Origin: Candidatus Aminicenantota bacterium
GTDB lineage: Bacteria > Acidobacteriota > Aminicenantia > Aminicenantales > JAFGAV01
NCBI GenBank assembly: GCA_016933515.1
Contig: JAFGAV010000025.1
Span: 1 to 64,000, forward strand
Length of the DNA: 64,000 bases
Direction: 5' to 3'
The notes beneath the pieces were generated by a model. The model saw nothing but the letters and a program-made list of their open reading frames with translations, was not told the origin of the DNA and made no database searches. Positions 33,059-42,636 of the stretch are shown piece by piece. The stretch's first letter is position 1. Each line of letters opens with the position of its first letter. A program made the position numbers and the translations under genes.

Positions 33059-36000
33059 ATGAAGATCTTCCGGATGGTCATCTTGGGTCTCGTGGCCGTG
33101 AGCGTGATCTCCATTCTAGGGGTAACGATGAAACAGAGCCGACAGGACAAAGAAACGCGGGCTCAGATCCAGGAGCTGTGGGAGAAGGCCGAACAGGCCC
33201 GGAAAGACGGATTGCCGCAGACCGCCGCGGGGCATTTCAAGGAGATCACGGGCCTGGCGCTCAAAATCGGGGAGAAGGGGATGGCGCTCACGGCTCTGAT
33301 CCAAAAATTGGCGATGGAGTCCGTGGTTGAAGGCAACCGGCCGGAAGAGCGCATTGTGCGCTTGAAAAAGGAGATGGCCCTTCTGCCGGCGGATCTCCTG
33401 CCCGTCATGAAGCTCGTTTTGGCCCGGTGGTACTGGCATTATTTCCAGCGCAACCGATGGCGTTTTCTGCAGCGTTCGGCGACCGAAGGCCTTGACGAAG
33501 AAGATTTCACCGCCTGGGATCTCCCTCGTCTTTTCCGGGAGATCGCCTCGCTGTATGACGATGTTCTCGAGGCGGACGCCTATCTCAAATCGAAACAGCT
33601 TTCCGAATTCGCCGACTTTTTCCAGCCTGGAAACCAGCCCCCGGCTCTCCGGCCGACGCTCTTCGATTTTGCCGCCTGGGAAGGCCTGGAGTTCTACACC
33701 TCCGCCGAGCAGGCGGCCGCCAAACCCGAAGACGCCTTCGAGATCCTGAGCGAGTCGGCGGCCCTGTCTCCCGCCGATACATTCCTGGCTTTCCGGCCGG
33801 AAACGACGGACGTCGATTCCCCGAAGCTCAAGGCGCTTTGCATTTTCCAGGCGCTCCTGGAATTTCATCGCTCCGACCTCCGTCCCGACGCGTTCCTTCA
33901 CGCCGATCTCGGTCGGCTCCGATGGGTCCGCAACGTTGCCGTCGGCGAAAACGTTTCCGAACTCTATCTGCTCCGGCTCAAGGAACTGGCGGAACGCCAT
34001 CCCGGATCGGAGATTTTCGGCGAAGCCTGCCACCTCCGGGCCAAGGAGCTTTTCGACCGGGACGAACGGGTTGCGGCCTTGGACATCGCCTCTCGCGGCG
34101 AGAAGGCCTATCCGCATTCCGTGGGCGGCCGAAATTGCCGTGTTCTCAAAGCCCGGATCCTGGCCAGGGAATTCGAGCTCCGAACCGAGTCGGTGATTCT
34201 CCCCGGGCGCGTCTCGCATCTCGTCGTGAGCTACCGGAACGTCACCCGCCTGAACATGCGCGTCGTCCGGCGTGATTTCGAGAAGCTTTTTGAGGGTGGT
34301 GGGGAGGGCCTTTCTTATTCCGGCCTTTCGGAAGACGCCTTGAAAATCCTTCTCGCCCGGGCCCCGACGGCGGAATGGACGGTCGAGCTTGCGCCGACCG
34401 AAGATTTTCGTACGCGCGAGGCCGTGATCGAGATCCCGGCGCTCGACCCCGGATATTACCAGCTGGTGGCCGGTCTCGACCCGAAGTTCTCTTTCGACGG
34501 CAACAAAATCGAAACCGCTTCTTTCTGGGCGAGCCGTTTGGGCCTCGTTCTCAACGCCCGCGACAGAGAAAGCGTTTCAGGCACCGTCGTGAACAGCGGC
34601 GGAGGTGAGCCCCGGCCCGGCGTCGAGGTGTCCCTTTGCGATTGGCAGTACAACCGGCGGGTCTACGAGGAGCGAAGCCAGGTCATAAGCGACGACGCCG
34701 GTCATTTCGAACTGATCAAGCCCGCCCGGTATGCCCAATTTCTCGTGGTCGTTCGGGACAAGGACGGAGACGCCGTCGCCTCCTCGAATATTCCCTACGG
34801 CGTCCGCCGAGAGCCCCAGGTCGGGGAGCGGACTGTTCTGTTCACCGACCGCGCCCTTTACCGTCCCGGCCAGACCATTCATTTCAAGGGCATTTGCCTG
34901 AGCCTGGACCAGGGCCAAAACATCTATCGGACGCTTCCCGGCCGGACGGTCACGGTCGGGCTCCGCGATGTGAACGGAGAAACCGTTTCCGATCTGGAGC
35001 TGAGGACCAACGACTACGGTTCTTTCAGCGGGATGTTCGTCGCGCCCGCCGACCGCCTGACGGGAGAGATGACGATCGTTTGCCGGGAGCCCGACGGTCA
35101 GGCTGTCGTGCGGGTCGAAGAATACAAGAGGCCCAAGTTTCAGGTCCAGGTCGACATCCCGGACAAGGAATTCCGGTTGGACGACGAGGTGGAGGCCGGC
35201 GGCGCGGCCGCGGCTTACACCGGCGCTCCGATCGACGATGCCCTGGTCCGCTTCCGCGTTGTCCGGGAGGTGAACGTTCCCTATTGGTGGTTCTACCGGC
35301 ACGGCGCCGGGACGTGGCGCAAAAGCCAGGAAATCGCCCACGGGACGGTCCGCACGGACGACGAAGGCAAATTTCTCATCCGGTTCCGGGCCCGGTCCGA
35401 TCCGTCCGTTCCGCGCGAATCACAGCCGGTTTTCGATTACATGGTGCGTGTGGATGTCACGGACGGCTCCGGCGAGACGCGAAGCGCCCAGGGCCGGGTA
35501 AGGATCGGGGCGGTCTCCCTGCAGGCGGGGATGGACATCGCGGAATGGCAGGAATCCGGCCGGCCGGTGGAGGTGAAAATTTCGACCGCCAACCTGAACG
35601 GCCGGCCCGCCGCCGCCGAGGGACGGGTAGAGATTTTCAGCCTCCGGGGGCCGGAGAAGCCCGTTCCCGCCGACCTCATCGGCGAGGTGGCCGTCCGCGA
35701 GCGCGAAGCCCTGGACGCCGGAGAGCCCGGATTCGCCGGGACGTCGGACTGGCGGAAATGGCCCGCCGCCACATTGGTCGACTGCAGGGATTTCCGGACA
35801 GCCGATGACGAAGACGCTTCGTCCTTTTTGAGCTTCGACCTTCCGCCGGGCGCTTATCAGGCCCGGCTCACGACCCGGGACCGGTACGGTTCGAAAGTGG
35901 AAGCTGTCGGATTCTTCATCGTCCTGGCGCCGTCGGAACGTCGCTTCGGCGTCCCCGTTCCCTTCCACGTCGTTTCCCGCTCCGACCGGGCGGAAGTCGG

Positions 36001-39000
36001 CCGGACCTACGAGCTGCTTTGGGCCACGGGATATGATCAAGGGCCTCTGCTCATCGAAGTCCTGCGGGACGGCCGCCGCCTGCAGAGATTCTGGACGGAC
36101 GGCGGACAGACTCAAGGGCGGCTGCGCGTTCCCGTGGATTCCTCGCTCAAGGGAGGATTCACGGTCGTCTGCACCCTGGTCAAGGAGAACCGTTTCTACC
36201 GGAGCGAGAACAGGGTGTCTGTCCCCTGGTCGGACAAAGCGTTGGACCTGCGATGGACGTCTTTTCGCTCCAAGCTTCTCCCCGGGCAGAAAGAGCGGTG
36301 GGCGCTCGAAATCCTGGGGCCGCAGGCCCTTCCCGCAGCGGCGGAGCTGGTGGCGGCGATGTACGACGCTTCGCTCGACCAGTTCTTTCCGCATGCTTTT
36401 TCCTCCCTGGCCGGCATCTTCGCCCGCGACCTGACCTTCGTTCACTCCCTGTACTCCAATCGAGCGCTTTCCTTTTCCTCTTACGGCCGGGGAGTGAACG
36501 ACATCCCTCCGGAGGTCCGGCCGACATATCCCGCGTTTCCGGAGGCGGTCGGCAGGGATCTGTTCGGTTTCGAGTACTACGATGCGGGATTCGCGGTGAA
36601 GGCCCCGGCCCCTCTTTCCGCCACAAGGGAAATGCTTGCCGAGGAAAAGATGGTGGCGGCTGAGGCGACGGAGGCGGAAGCCGAGGAGCCTGAACTCGCG
36701 ACCGAAGTCCCTCCCGCTCCGGATCTGACGCAGGTCCCGACCCGTCGCAACCTCGACGAAACGGCCTTTTTCTTCCCGCATCTCCTGACCGACAAGGAAG
36801 GAACGGTCTCCCTGGAATTCACCATGCCCGAGGCGCTGACCGAATGGCGCTTTCTCGGCCTGGCGCATACGCGGGATCTGGCCAGCGGCTCCCTGGAGGG
36901 GAGGACCGTCACTCAGAAAGATCTCATGGTCCAGCCTAATCCGCCGCGGTTTTTGCGCGAGGGGGACGCTCTGGAATTCACCGTCAAGGTCACGAACATG
37001 ACCGCCGAGGAAATCCGGGGAGGGGCGGCGCTCAATTTCAGCGACCCGGTTTCGGAAAAACCTCTCGACGCGGAGCTGGGCAACCTGGAGGCGCGGAAGG
37101 AATTCGCCGTTCCCCCGCAGCAGTCGCGCACTCTCGCCTGGGCGATCCGGGTTCCGGACGGCCTCCAGGTCGCGGCCTTTAAAGCCGTCGCCGCGACGGA
37201 CAGGCATTCGGACGGGGAGGAAGGCTGGCTTCCGGTTCTCAGCCGCAGGCTTTTCGTCCGGGAATCCCTTCCTCTCTGGATCAGCGGCCGCGGACGGAAA
37301 ACGTTCGTCTTCGACAAGCTGGCCCGCTCGGCCGAGTCCACGACGCTCGCCCACCACAGCCTGACCGTGCAGATGGCCTCCCATCCCGCCTGGTACGCCG
37401 TTCAGGCGCTGCCGTATCTCATGGAATTTCCCTACGAGTGCTCGGAGCAGGTTTTCAACCGTCTGTACGCCAACAGCCTGGCGCGGCACATCGCCCTCTC
37501 CGACCCGAAGATCCGCCGGGTGTTCGACCTCTGGAAAGGGACCGAGGCTCTGGACTCGAACCTGGAAAAGAACGAAGACTTGAAGGGCGTCCTTCTTCGC
37601 GAGACGCCCTGGGTGCTCGAGGCCCGGTCAGAGAGCGAGGCCCGTCGCCGCGTCGGGATGCTGTTCGACGCGAACCGGCTGGATTCGGAGATCAAATCCG
37701 CCTATGGAAAACTCGCCGACATGATGGAAGAAGGCTCCTGGCCCTGGTTCCCGGGAGGACGGTCGAACCGCTACATCAGCCTGTACATCATCACCGGTTT
37801 CGGCCGCCTGAGAAACATGGGAGTCGCATCGGCGCCCCTCGACCTGGCCCTCGCCGCCTTGGACGGCGTCGATGAGTGGATGGAGGAACGCTACCGGGAT
37901 CTCGTGCGGCGCAAGGCTCTGGAGGATGTCAATATCGACCCGACAACGGCGCTCTACCTCTACGGCCGCAGCTTCTTCCTGAAGGACAAACCCGTCCCCC
38001 CCAAAACTCGGGAGGCGGTCGCCTATTTTCTGGAACAGGCGAAAACGCATTGGCTGAAGCTCGGCTCCCGACAAAGCCAGGGACACCTTGCCCTGGGTCT
38101 GAAGCGCTTCGGTTTTCCCGAGGAGGCGGGAAAAATCATGAGGTCGATCAAAGAGCGCAGCCGGACGGACGAGGAAATGGGCCGTTCCTGGAGCGAGGGG
38201 GAGAGCGCCTGGTGGTGGTACGAGGCGCCCATTGAGACCCAGGCGCTGATGATCGAGGCGTTCGACGAGGTTATGAACGACGCCCCGGCGGTGGAGGAAT
38301 GCAAGGTCTGGCTGCTCAAACAGAAGCAGACGCAGGCCTGGAAGACGACCAAGGCCACGGCCGATGCCGTCTATGCCCTGCTTCTTCGCGGGGAAAGCCT
38401 CCTGTCCTCCGACGCCCTGGTCGAAATTCGTCTGGGCGGCCTGAAGGTCGAACCGGAAACCGTCGAGGCCGGAACGGGTTTCTACCAAAAGCGCTTCGCC
38501 GGTCCGGATGTTCGACCCGCCATGGCCGAAGTGACCCTGGACAAGACGGACCCGGGCATCGCCTGGGGCGGTCTGCATTGGCAGTATTTCGAGGACATCG
38601 GGGCGGTGACGCCCCACGTCCAGAATCCCCTCCGGCTCAAAAAGCAGGTTTTCGTCAGGCGCCTGACGAAGAAAGGCCCGGTCATCGAGCCCGTCCCGGG
38701 CGCGCTTGAGGTCGGGGACACGCTCGTCGTGCGCATCGAGCTTCGCTCCGATCGCGACCTGGAATACGTCCACATGAAGGACCACCGCGGGAGCGGGATC
38801 GAACCGGTCAATGTCCTGTCCCGCTACAAGCATCAGGACGGGTTGTGGTATTACGAATCCACCAAGGATGCGGCCACCCATTTCTTCATCGACGTTCTTC
38901 CCAAGGGGACGTACGTTTTCGAGTATTCCCAGAGGGTCGTTCACCGCGGCACGTACGAGAACGGCCTGGCCTTTGTCGAATGCATGTACGCGCCCGAGTT

Positions 39001-39040
39001 CAACAGCCATTCGGAAAGCGTTCTTCTTGAGGTGAAATGA
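33059..39040 (+). CDS. Bacterial alpha-2-macroglobulin family protein
   Basis: This 1993-residue protein begins with an uncleaved-looking membrane anchor (about 5-22, without a lipobox cysteine). About 450 residues of helical, TPR-like sequence follow, then macroglobulin (MG) domains (VLFTDRALYRPGQTIHFKG is the MG2 hallmark, near residue 600). The alpha-2-macroglobulin core holds PYECSEQ with the thioester Cys1461 and Gln1464. A helical thioester domain and a receptor-binding-like C-terminus follow. These proteins trap proteases in the periplasm. The thioester loop is CSEQ instead of the usual CLEQ or CGEQ, with the reacting residues kept. A penicillin-binding protein 1C partner gene, common next to such genes, is absent here. 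Confidence 0.9.
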   Translation: MKIFRMVILGLVAVSVISILGVTMKQSRQDKETRAQIQELWEKAEQARKDGLPQTAAGHFKEITGLALKIGEKGMALTALIQKLAMESVVEGNRPEERIVRLKKEMALLPADLLPVMKLVLARWYWHYFQRNRWRFLQRSATEGLDEEDFTAWDLPRLFREIASLYDDVLEADAYLKSKQLSEFADFFQPGNQPPALRPTLFDFAAWEGLEFYTSAEQAAAKPEDAFEILSESAALSPADTFLAFRPETTDVDSPKLKALCIFQALLEFHRSDLRPDAFLHADLGRLRWVRNVAVGENVSELYLLRLKELAERHPGSEIFGEACHLRAKELFDRDERVAALDIASRGEKAYPHSVGGRNCRVLKARILAREFELRTESVILPGRVSHLVVSYRNVTRLNMRVVRRDFEKLFEGGGEGLSYSGLSEDALKILLARAPTAEWTVELAPTEDFRTREAVIEIPALDPGYYQLVAGLDPKFSFDGNKIETASFWASRLGLVLNARDRESVSGTVVNSGGGEPRPGVEVSLCDWQYNRRVYEERSQVISDDAGHFELIKPARYAQFLVVVRDKDGDAVASSNIPYGVRREPQVGERTVLFTDRALYRPGQTIHFKGICLSLDQGQNIYRTLPGRTVTVGLRDVNGETVSDLELRTNDYGSFSGMFVAPADRLTGEMTIVCREPDGQAVVRVEEYKRPKFQVQVDIPDKEFRLDDEVEAGGAAAAYTGAPIDDALVRFRVVREVNVPYWWFYRHGAGTWRKSQEIAHGTVRTDDEGKFLIRFRARSDPSVPRESQPVFDYMVRVDVTDGSGETRSAQGRVRIGAVSLQAGMDIAEWQESGRPVEVKISTANLNGRPAAAEGRVEIFSLRGPEKPVPADLIGEVAVREREALDAGEPGFAGTSDWRKWPAATLVDCRDFRTADDEDASSFLSFDLPPGAYQARLTTRDRYGSKVEAVGFFIVLAPSERRFGVPVPFHVVSRSDRAEVGRTYELLWATGYDQGPLLIEVLRDGRRLQRFWTDGGQTQGRLRVPVDSSLKGGFTVVCTLVKENRFYRSENRVSVPWSDKALDLRWTSFRSKLLPGQKERWALEILGPQALPAAAELVAAMYDASLDQFFPHAFSSLAGIFARDLTFVHSLYSNRALSFSSYGRGVNDIPPEVRPTYPAFPEAVGRDLFGFEYYDAGFAVKAPAPLSATREMLAEEKMVAAEATEAEAEEPELATEVPPAPDLTQVPTRRNLDETAFFFPHLLTDKEGTVSLEFTMPEALTEWRFLGLAHTRDLASGSLEGRTVTQKDLMVQPNPPRFLREGDALEFTVKVTNMTAEEIRGGAALNFSDPVSEKPLDAELGNLEARKEFAVPPQQSRTLAWAIRVPDGLQVAAFKAVAATDRHSDGEEGWLPVLSRRLFVRESLPLWISGRGRKTFVFDKLARSAESTTLAHHSLTVQMASHPAWYAVQALPYLMEFPYECSEQVFNRLYANSLARHIALSDPKIRRVFDLWKGTEALDSNLEKNEDLKGVLLRETPWVLEARSESEARRRVGMLFDANRLDSEIKSAYGKLADMMEEGSWPWFPGGRSNRYISLYIITGFGRLRNMGVASAPLDLALAALDGVDEWMEERYRDLVRRKALEDVNIDPTTALYLYGRSFFLKDKPVPPKTREAVAYFLEQAKTHWLKLGSRQSQGHLALGLKRFGFPEEAGKIMRSIKERSRTDEEMGRSWSEGESAWWWYEAPIETQALMIEAFDEVMNDAPAVEECKVWLLKQKQTQAWKTTKATADAVYALLLRGESLLSSDALVEIRLGGLKVEPETVEAGTGFYQKRFAGPDVRPAMAEVTLDKTDPGIAWGGLHWQYFEDIGAVTPHVQNPLRLKKQVFVRRLTKKGPVIEPVPGALEVGDTLVVRIELRSDRDLEYVHMKDHRGSGIEPVNVLSRYKHQDGLWYYESTKDAATHFFIDVLPKGTYVFEYSQRVVHRGTYENGLAFVECMYAPEFNSHSESVLLEVK

Positions 39041-39104
39041 GAGACCGGCCGCGCCCAGAGGACGGGGCGCGCGGGAGCCGCTCCGCGGGCCTCCGCGACG
39101 GCGC

Positions 39105-39917
39105 TCACGGTTTGACGAGAAGATAACGGTGATAGAACCGCCGGCCGTTGACGAAGGACATGTAGAACTCCGTGTCCGACGTGCAGGCGAACCTCCGGAA
39201 ATAGCCCCTCAGAAAGAACGGGACCCGCTTTCGAATGAGGCGCTCTTTCTTCAGGCTGTCCCTGTTCAGGGAGCGCAGGACATCGGCGGTGATGTCTTCC
39301 TTTTCCTGGATCACGAATCCGGAACTTTCGATCGCTTCGATCCAGGAGCGCATTTTTTCGATGATCCGGAAATCGGCGTAGAAAAATTTTCCACCGGACT
39401 TCAAGACCCGGAAAACCTCGGAGAAGAAGGCTTTGATGTTGGGGTAGCAATGGGACGACTCGACGTTGACCACGGCGTCGAAGGACCCGTCGGGAAAGGG
39501 GATGTTTTCGGCGTCGCCGACGCGGAAGGAAAGAGCGCGGTCGGCGTTGGATTTGTTGTTGAGCGCGATAGCCCTGGCGGACAGGTCGATGCCCGTCAGG
39601 GAACGGGGAGACGCGTATTTCATCAGGCTTCTCGCTCCGCCGCCCCGCCCGCAGCCGACTTCCAAGACATCGAGCCCCGCCAGGGCGCGGCGGCCGATGG
39701 TGTGGTAATACATCTGCAGAGGGAAGCGGTCGTTCTCATCGCGGGGGTCGAGGGGGAGGATCTTCCCCGCAGTGTCTTTAGGGGCGTAACCCCAGTTCAT
39801 GAAATTCAGGTTGCCCGCCCGGCCGTCCACAAGGTGAGCGAAATTGTACCAAAAATTCCACGTCTTCTTGGCCCAGGCCGGGCTGCGGGTGAGCTTAATG
39901 AACAAGGAAAGGATCAC
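39105..39917 (-). CDS. SAM-dependent methyltransferase
   Basis: This 270-residue class I methyltransferase has motif I VLEVGCGRG (84-92), an acidic residue after strand 2 (LTGIDLS), and GDAENIPFPDGSFDAVVNVES, the methyltransferase-11 pattern. It resembles the phthiotriol- and sterol-type methyltransferases, so a lipid or polyketide substrate is possible, but not shown. GTG 39917 is the start, 16 bases after the predicted transcription start, with GGAG upstream. It is divergent from a glycosyltransferase gene and convergent with the macroglobulin gene; a 7-base GC stem at 39050-39071 lies between the latter two. Confidence 0.82.
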   Translation of the reverse strand: MILSLFIKLTRSPAWAKKTWNFWYNFAHLVDGRAGNLNFMNWGYAPKDTAGKILPLDPRDENDRFPLQMYYHTIGRRALAGLDVLEVGCGRGGGARSLMKYASPRSLTGIDLSARAIALNNKSNADRALSFRVGDAENIPFPDGSFDAVVNVESSHCYPNIKAFFSEVFRVLKSGGKFFYADFRIIEKMRSWIEAIESSGFVIQEKEDITADVLRSLNRDSLKKERLIRKRVPFFLRGYFRRFACTSDTEFYMSFVNGRRFYHRYLLVKP

Positions 39918-39939
39918 GTGTCGTCTCCATCAGGACTCC

Positions 39940-39968
39940 ATTATCCTGATTTTAGGCGACGGGGTCAA
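39940..39968 (-). promoter_or_regulatory. Sigma70-like promoter for the methyltransferase
   Basis: Minus strand TTGACC (39968-39963), 17-base spacer, GATAAT (39945-39940). Confidence 0.65.
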
Positions 39969-39982
39969 ATCCCCGGAATCGG

Positions 39983-41149
39983 ATGTCCATGATCGTCGTC
40001 TGGCTGGCGGTTTTTCTGGCCGCATCGGCCCTGGCGTGGCTGTCCTCTCTTGGCTACCTGTTTTTCCTGGAAGGGATTCGGCTGTTCCGGCGCCGGCCGG
40101 AGCGCGAGCCCGCGGTCTGGCCCGCCATCGCCGTTGTCGTCCCCACGCTTAACGAAGAGGAGAAGATTCCGGCCAAGCTCGAGGATCTGCGCCGATGCGA
40201 CTATCCGGCCGACAAAATACGCCTCGTGGTCGTTGACGGCGGCTCAAGCGACCGAACGGCGGAGATCGTCCTCAAAGAGGCCGGGAGCGGAGAGCGCCTG
40301 CAGCTCGTTCCTCTGCCCCATGCCCGCGGCAAAGCGGATCAGGTCCGTTCCGTCCTTGAGCGTCTCACGGAGGACATCGTGGTTTTCACCGACGCCGACA
40401 GCCGTCTCGATCCTTCCTGCGTCCGGGAGCTCGTCGCGGAAATCGCGGGCGGCAGGGCCGTTTCTTTGGCGGCGGCGGTGGTGACGCCCGATACTTCTCT
40501 CCTCGAGGAGCGGATTCATTGGATGTTCCTCAACCGCCTGTGGTGGCTGGAGGGGGAAGTCCTGTCCTGCTCCGGGCTCTCGGGGGTGTGCTACGCCCTG
40601 AAGCGGACTTCGTTTCTTACTCTGGACGCCGAAGCCCGGGCCGAAGACATCCGGCTCGGCGCCATGGCCGGAGCGAAGGGGATGAAGGCCGTTCTGGCGC
40701 GGAAAGCGCGGGCCGTGGAGCTCCGTGTCCCCGGCACGAAGGAGGAGTTTCTGGATTTTCGACGAAGACGCGGTTCCTGCTATCTGGCCGAGCTTCTCCG
40801 GACTTCGAAGGGAAAGATGCGCTCCAAAGCCTGGCGTCTGGCCAGGTCCGTCCGCATCTGGCAGATGGCCGGCCTTCCCTGGGCGCTGGCGGCCGCACTT
40901 CTTTCGGGAGCGGTCCTGCTGGCCACGCGATTCCGCACGTGCCCCCCGGCGGTGTTCGCCTGGTTTCCGCTGACCGCATATCTTTACGCCTTAGCCCTTT
41001 CGAAACGGGAAATCCCCCGTGCTTCTCCCTTCGGACTCGCGATCGCCCTGGTCAGGTACGCCGCGCTTCTTTTTGTCTCGCTTTTCCGCCTCAGAAAAAA
41101 TCCCGCCGGTCAGGGGCCCCGGGGAGGCGGATTTCTTCCGGCCTCCTAA
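39983..41149 (+). CDS. Membrane-bound glycosyltransferase family 2
   Basis: This 388-residue protein has an N-terminal helix (4-30), a GT2 catalytic domain with VVPTLNEEE, DGGSSD (85-90) and DAD (137-139), and the acceptor-side motif EDIRLG. Two or three C-terminal membrane helices (about 295-365) follow. The shape is that of processive or lipid-linked sugar transferases at the inner membrane. The specificity cannot be told. The start is ATG 39983 (a second ATG lies at 39989); no strong ribosome site is visible. Confidence 0.85.
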   Translation: MSMIVVWLAVFLAASALAWLSSLGYLFFLEGIRLFRRRPEREPAVWPAIAVVVPTLNEEEKIPAKLEDLRRCDYPADKIRLVVVDGGSSDRTAEIVLKEAGSGERLQLVPLPHARGKADQVRSVLERLTEDIVVFTDADSRLDPSCVRELVAEIAGGRAVSLAAAVVTPDTSLLEERIHWMFLNRLWWLEGEVLSCSGLSGVCYALKRTSFLTLDAEARAEDIRLGAMAGAKGMKAVLARKARAVELRVPGTKEEFLDFRRRRGSCYLAELLRTSKGKMRSKAWRLARSVRIWQMAGLPWALAAALLSGAVLLATRFRTCPPAVFAWFPLTAYLYALALSKREIPRASPFGLAIALVRYAALLFVSLFRLRKNPAGQGPRGGGFLPAS

Positions 41150-41177
41150 GCCTCGGGCCGCTCTTTCCCGTCCGCGT

Positions 41178-41206
41178 TTGAGCCGGCTGTCGCGTTCCGA
41201 TAAAAT
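41178..41206 (+). promoter_or_regulatory. Sigma70-like promoter for the C1 peptidase
   Basis: TTGAGC (41178-41183), 17-base spacer, TAAAAT (41201-41206); leader about 38 bases. Confidence 0.65.
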
Positions 41207-41250
41207 GCCTGTCGGCGGGGAACGATCCCTCCATGAAGGGAGGAGAACCT

Positions 41251-42450
41251 ATGAGATTCCGGCATTTCCGAGGTTTCTGGCTGTCGGCCCTAACGCTCTG
41301 CCTTGCGTTCGGGCCGTCCTGTCGCGACGGCGGTCCGGCATCCGGTGACGAATCGTTGATCGTTTCGAACGAGGGCCGCAACGGCCCGGGGCCACGGCTG
41401 GCCATGGATTTTTCTGGGATCGAGAAGCCGGCCGGACCGGCGGACTTTGCGGCCGCGTTCCACCTGCCGCCCGTCAGGCAGGGAGACACGGGGACGTGCT
41501 GGGCGTTCGCCGCGACGTCGCTTCTCGAATCGGAGCTGGCGCGGATGGGCCGATCGGCGGTCAAGCTTTCCGAAATGCACACCGCCTACTGGGAGTATGT
41601 GGAAAAGGCGCGCCGTTTCATAACGGAAAAGGGGAATTCGTTCCTGGGCCAGGGAAGCGAGCCGAACTCCGCCCTGGCGCGCATCAAGCAATACGGTCTC
41701 GTCCGGGCGGAAGACTATACCGGACTTCTCCCGGGAGCGACGGTCCACGACCACGGTCCTCTTTTCAGGGAATTTAAGAATTTTTTGGCCGCGGCGGAAG
41801 CCGAAGGGGACTGGGATGAGGAGCGTGTCCTCTCCGGAGTCCGGGGACTCCTCGACAGGCATATGGGAAGGCCGCCCGAGACGATCGTCGTCGAGGGGCG
41901 GACCCTCACCCCCCGGGAATATTTGGATGCGCTCGGTCTCCGGCCCGACGACTACGTTTCTTTCCTCAGCTTCCGGCATCTCCCGTTTTACAGCCGGGGT
42001 GAATTTCGGGTGCCGGACAACTGGTGGCGCAGCGCCGATTACCACAACCTCCCGCTTGAGGAATTCACCGCCGCGCTTCAAGGCGCCCTGAGCCGGGGAT
42101 TCACGGCCGCTCTGGCCGTTGATTTCTCGGAGCCCGGCTACAGCGGGGAAAACGACGCCGCCGTCGTTCCCGGTTTCGATATCCCCGGGGAATGGATCAG
42201 CCAGTCGAGCCGGGAGTTCCGTTTTTCGAACGGAACCTCGACGGACGATCACGCCGTCCACTGCGTGGGATTCAAGCGCGCGAAATCCGGGGATTGGTAT
42301 CTGATCAAGGATTCCTGGAAAAACGCCTATGAGGGGACACACAAGGGGTATTTCTTCTACCGCGGGGATTATCTCCGTCTCAAAGGCCTGATGTTCCTGG
42401 TTCATAAGGACGCGGTCGGAGATTTCCTGGCGAAATTCCCCCGGCGGTAA
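41251..42450 (+). CDS. Exported C1-family cysteine peptidase
   Basis: This 399-residue protein has an N-terminal signal (10-23, possibly lipoprotein at Cys24, though GPSC is a weak lipobox). The papain-like core has the oxyanion Gln77 and catalytic Cys83 in RQGDTGTCWAFA and the catalytic His334 in DDHAVH. The third active-site position, normally Asn in NSW, is Asp354 in KDSW. A large insert (about 100-300) between Cys and His resembles bleomycin hydrolase-type members. It likely degrades peptides outside the cytoplasm. GGGAGGAG sets ATG 41251 over the earlier ATG 41233. Confidence 0.85.
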   Translation: MRFRHFRGFWLSALTLCLAFGPSCRDGGPASGDESLIVSNEGRNGPGPRLAMDFSGIEKPAGPADFAAAFHLPPVRQGDTGTCWAFAATSLLESELARMGRSAVKLSEMHTAYWEYVEKARRFITEKGNSFLGQGSEPNSALARIKQYGLVRAEDYTGLLPGATVHDHGPLFREFKNFLAAAEAEGDWDEERVLSGVRGLLDRHMGRPPETIVVEGRTLTPREYLDALGLRPDDYVSFLSFRHLPFYSRGEFRVPDNWWRSADYHNLPLEEFTAALQGALSRGFTAALAVDFSEPGYSGENDAAVVPGFDIPGEWISQSSREFRFSNGTSTDDHAVHCVGFKRAKSGDWYLIKDSWKNAYEGTHKGYFFYRGDYLRLKGLMFLVHKDAVGDFLAKFPRR

Positions 42451-42578
42451 ATCGGAAGGGCATCGGGCGCCGGGCTTTCCTTCCCTCCAGGGGGAGAAGC
42501 GGATTCGGCTTCTGAGCGGATTCCGGGAAGAGAAGAATGGAGGGTGATGCCTGAAGCCGATCGGGAAGTCGTTGGCGG

Positions 42579-42607
42579 TTGACAATTCAGCGCCGGCCAA
42601 ATATATA
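42579..42607 (+). promoter_or_regulatory. Sigma70-like promoter for the S66 peptidase operon
   Basis: TTGACA (42579-42584), 17-base spacer, TATATA (42602-42607), with overlapping TATAAG. The leader of about 23 bases has no strong ribosome site. Confidence 0.7.
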
Positions 42608-42636
42608 AGAGTCTCAATTCGCATGGATGTCACCCC

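Noticed and set aside
35420-37489. A 689-residue minus-strand frame inside the macroglobulin gene
   Set aside because: It is antisense to a strongly conserved coding sequence, and contains no recognisable domain or ribosome site.
39050-39071. CGCGCCC/GGGCGCG stem between the macroglobulin and methyltransferase genes as a terminator
   Set aside because: It has no T-tract on either strand, so rho-independent termination cannot be claimed.
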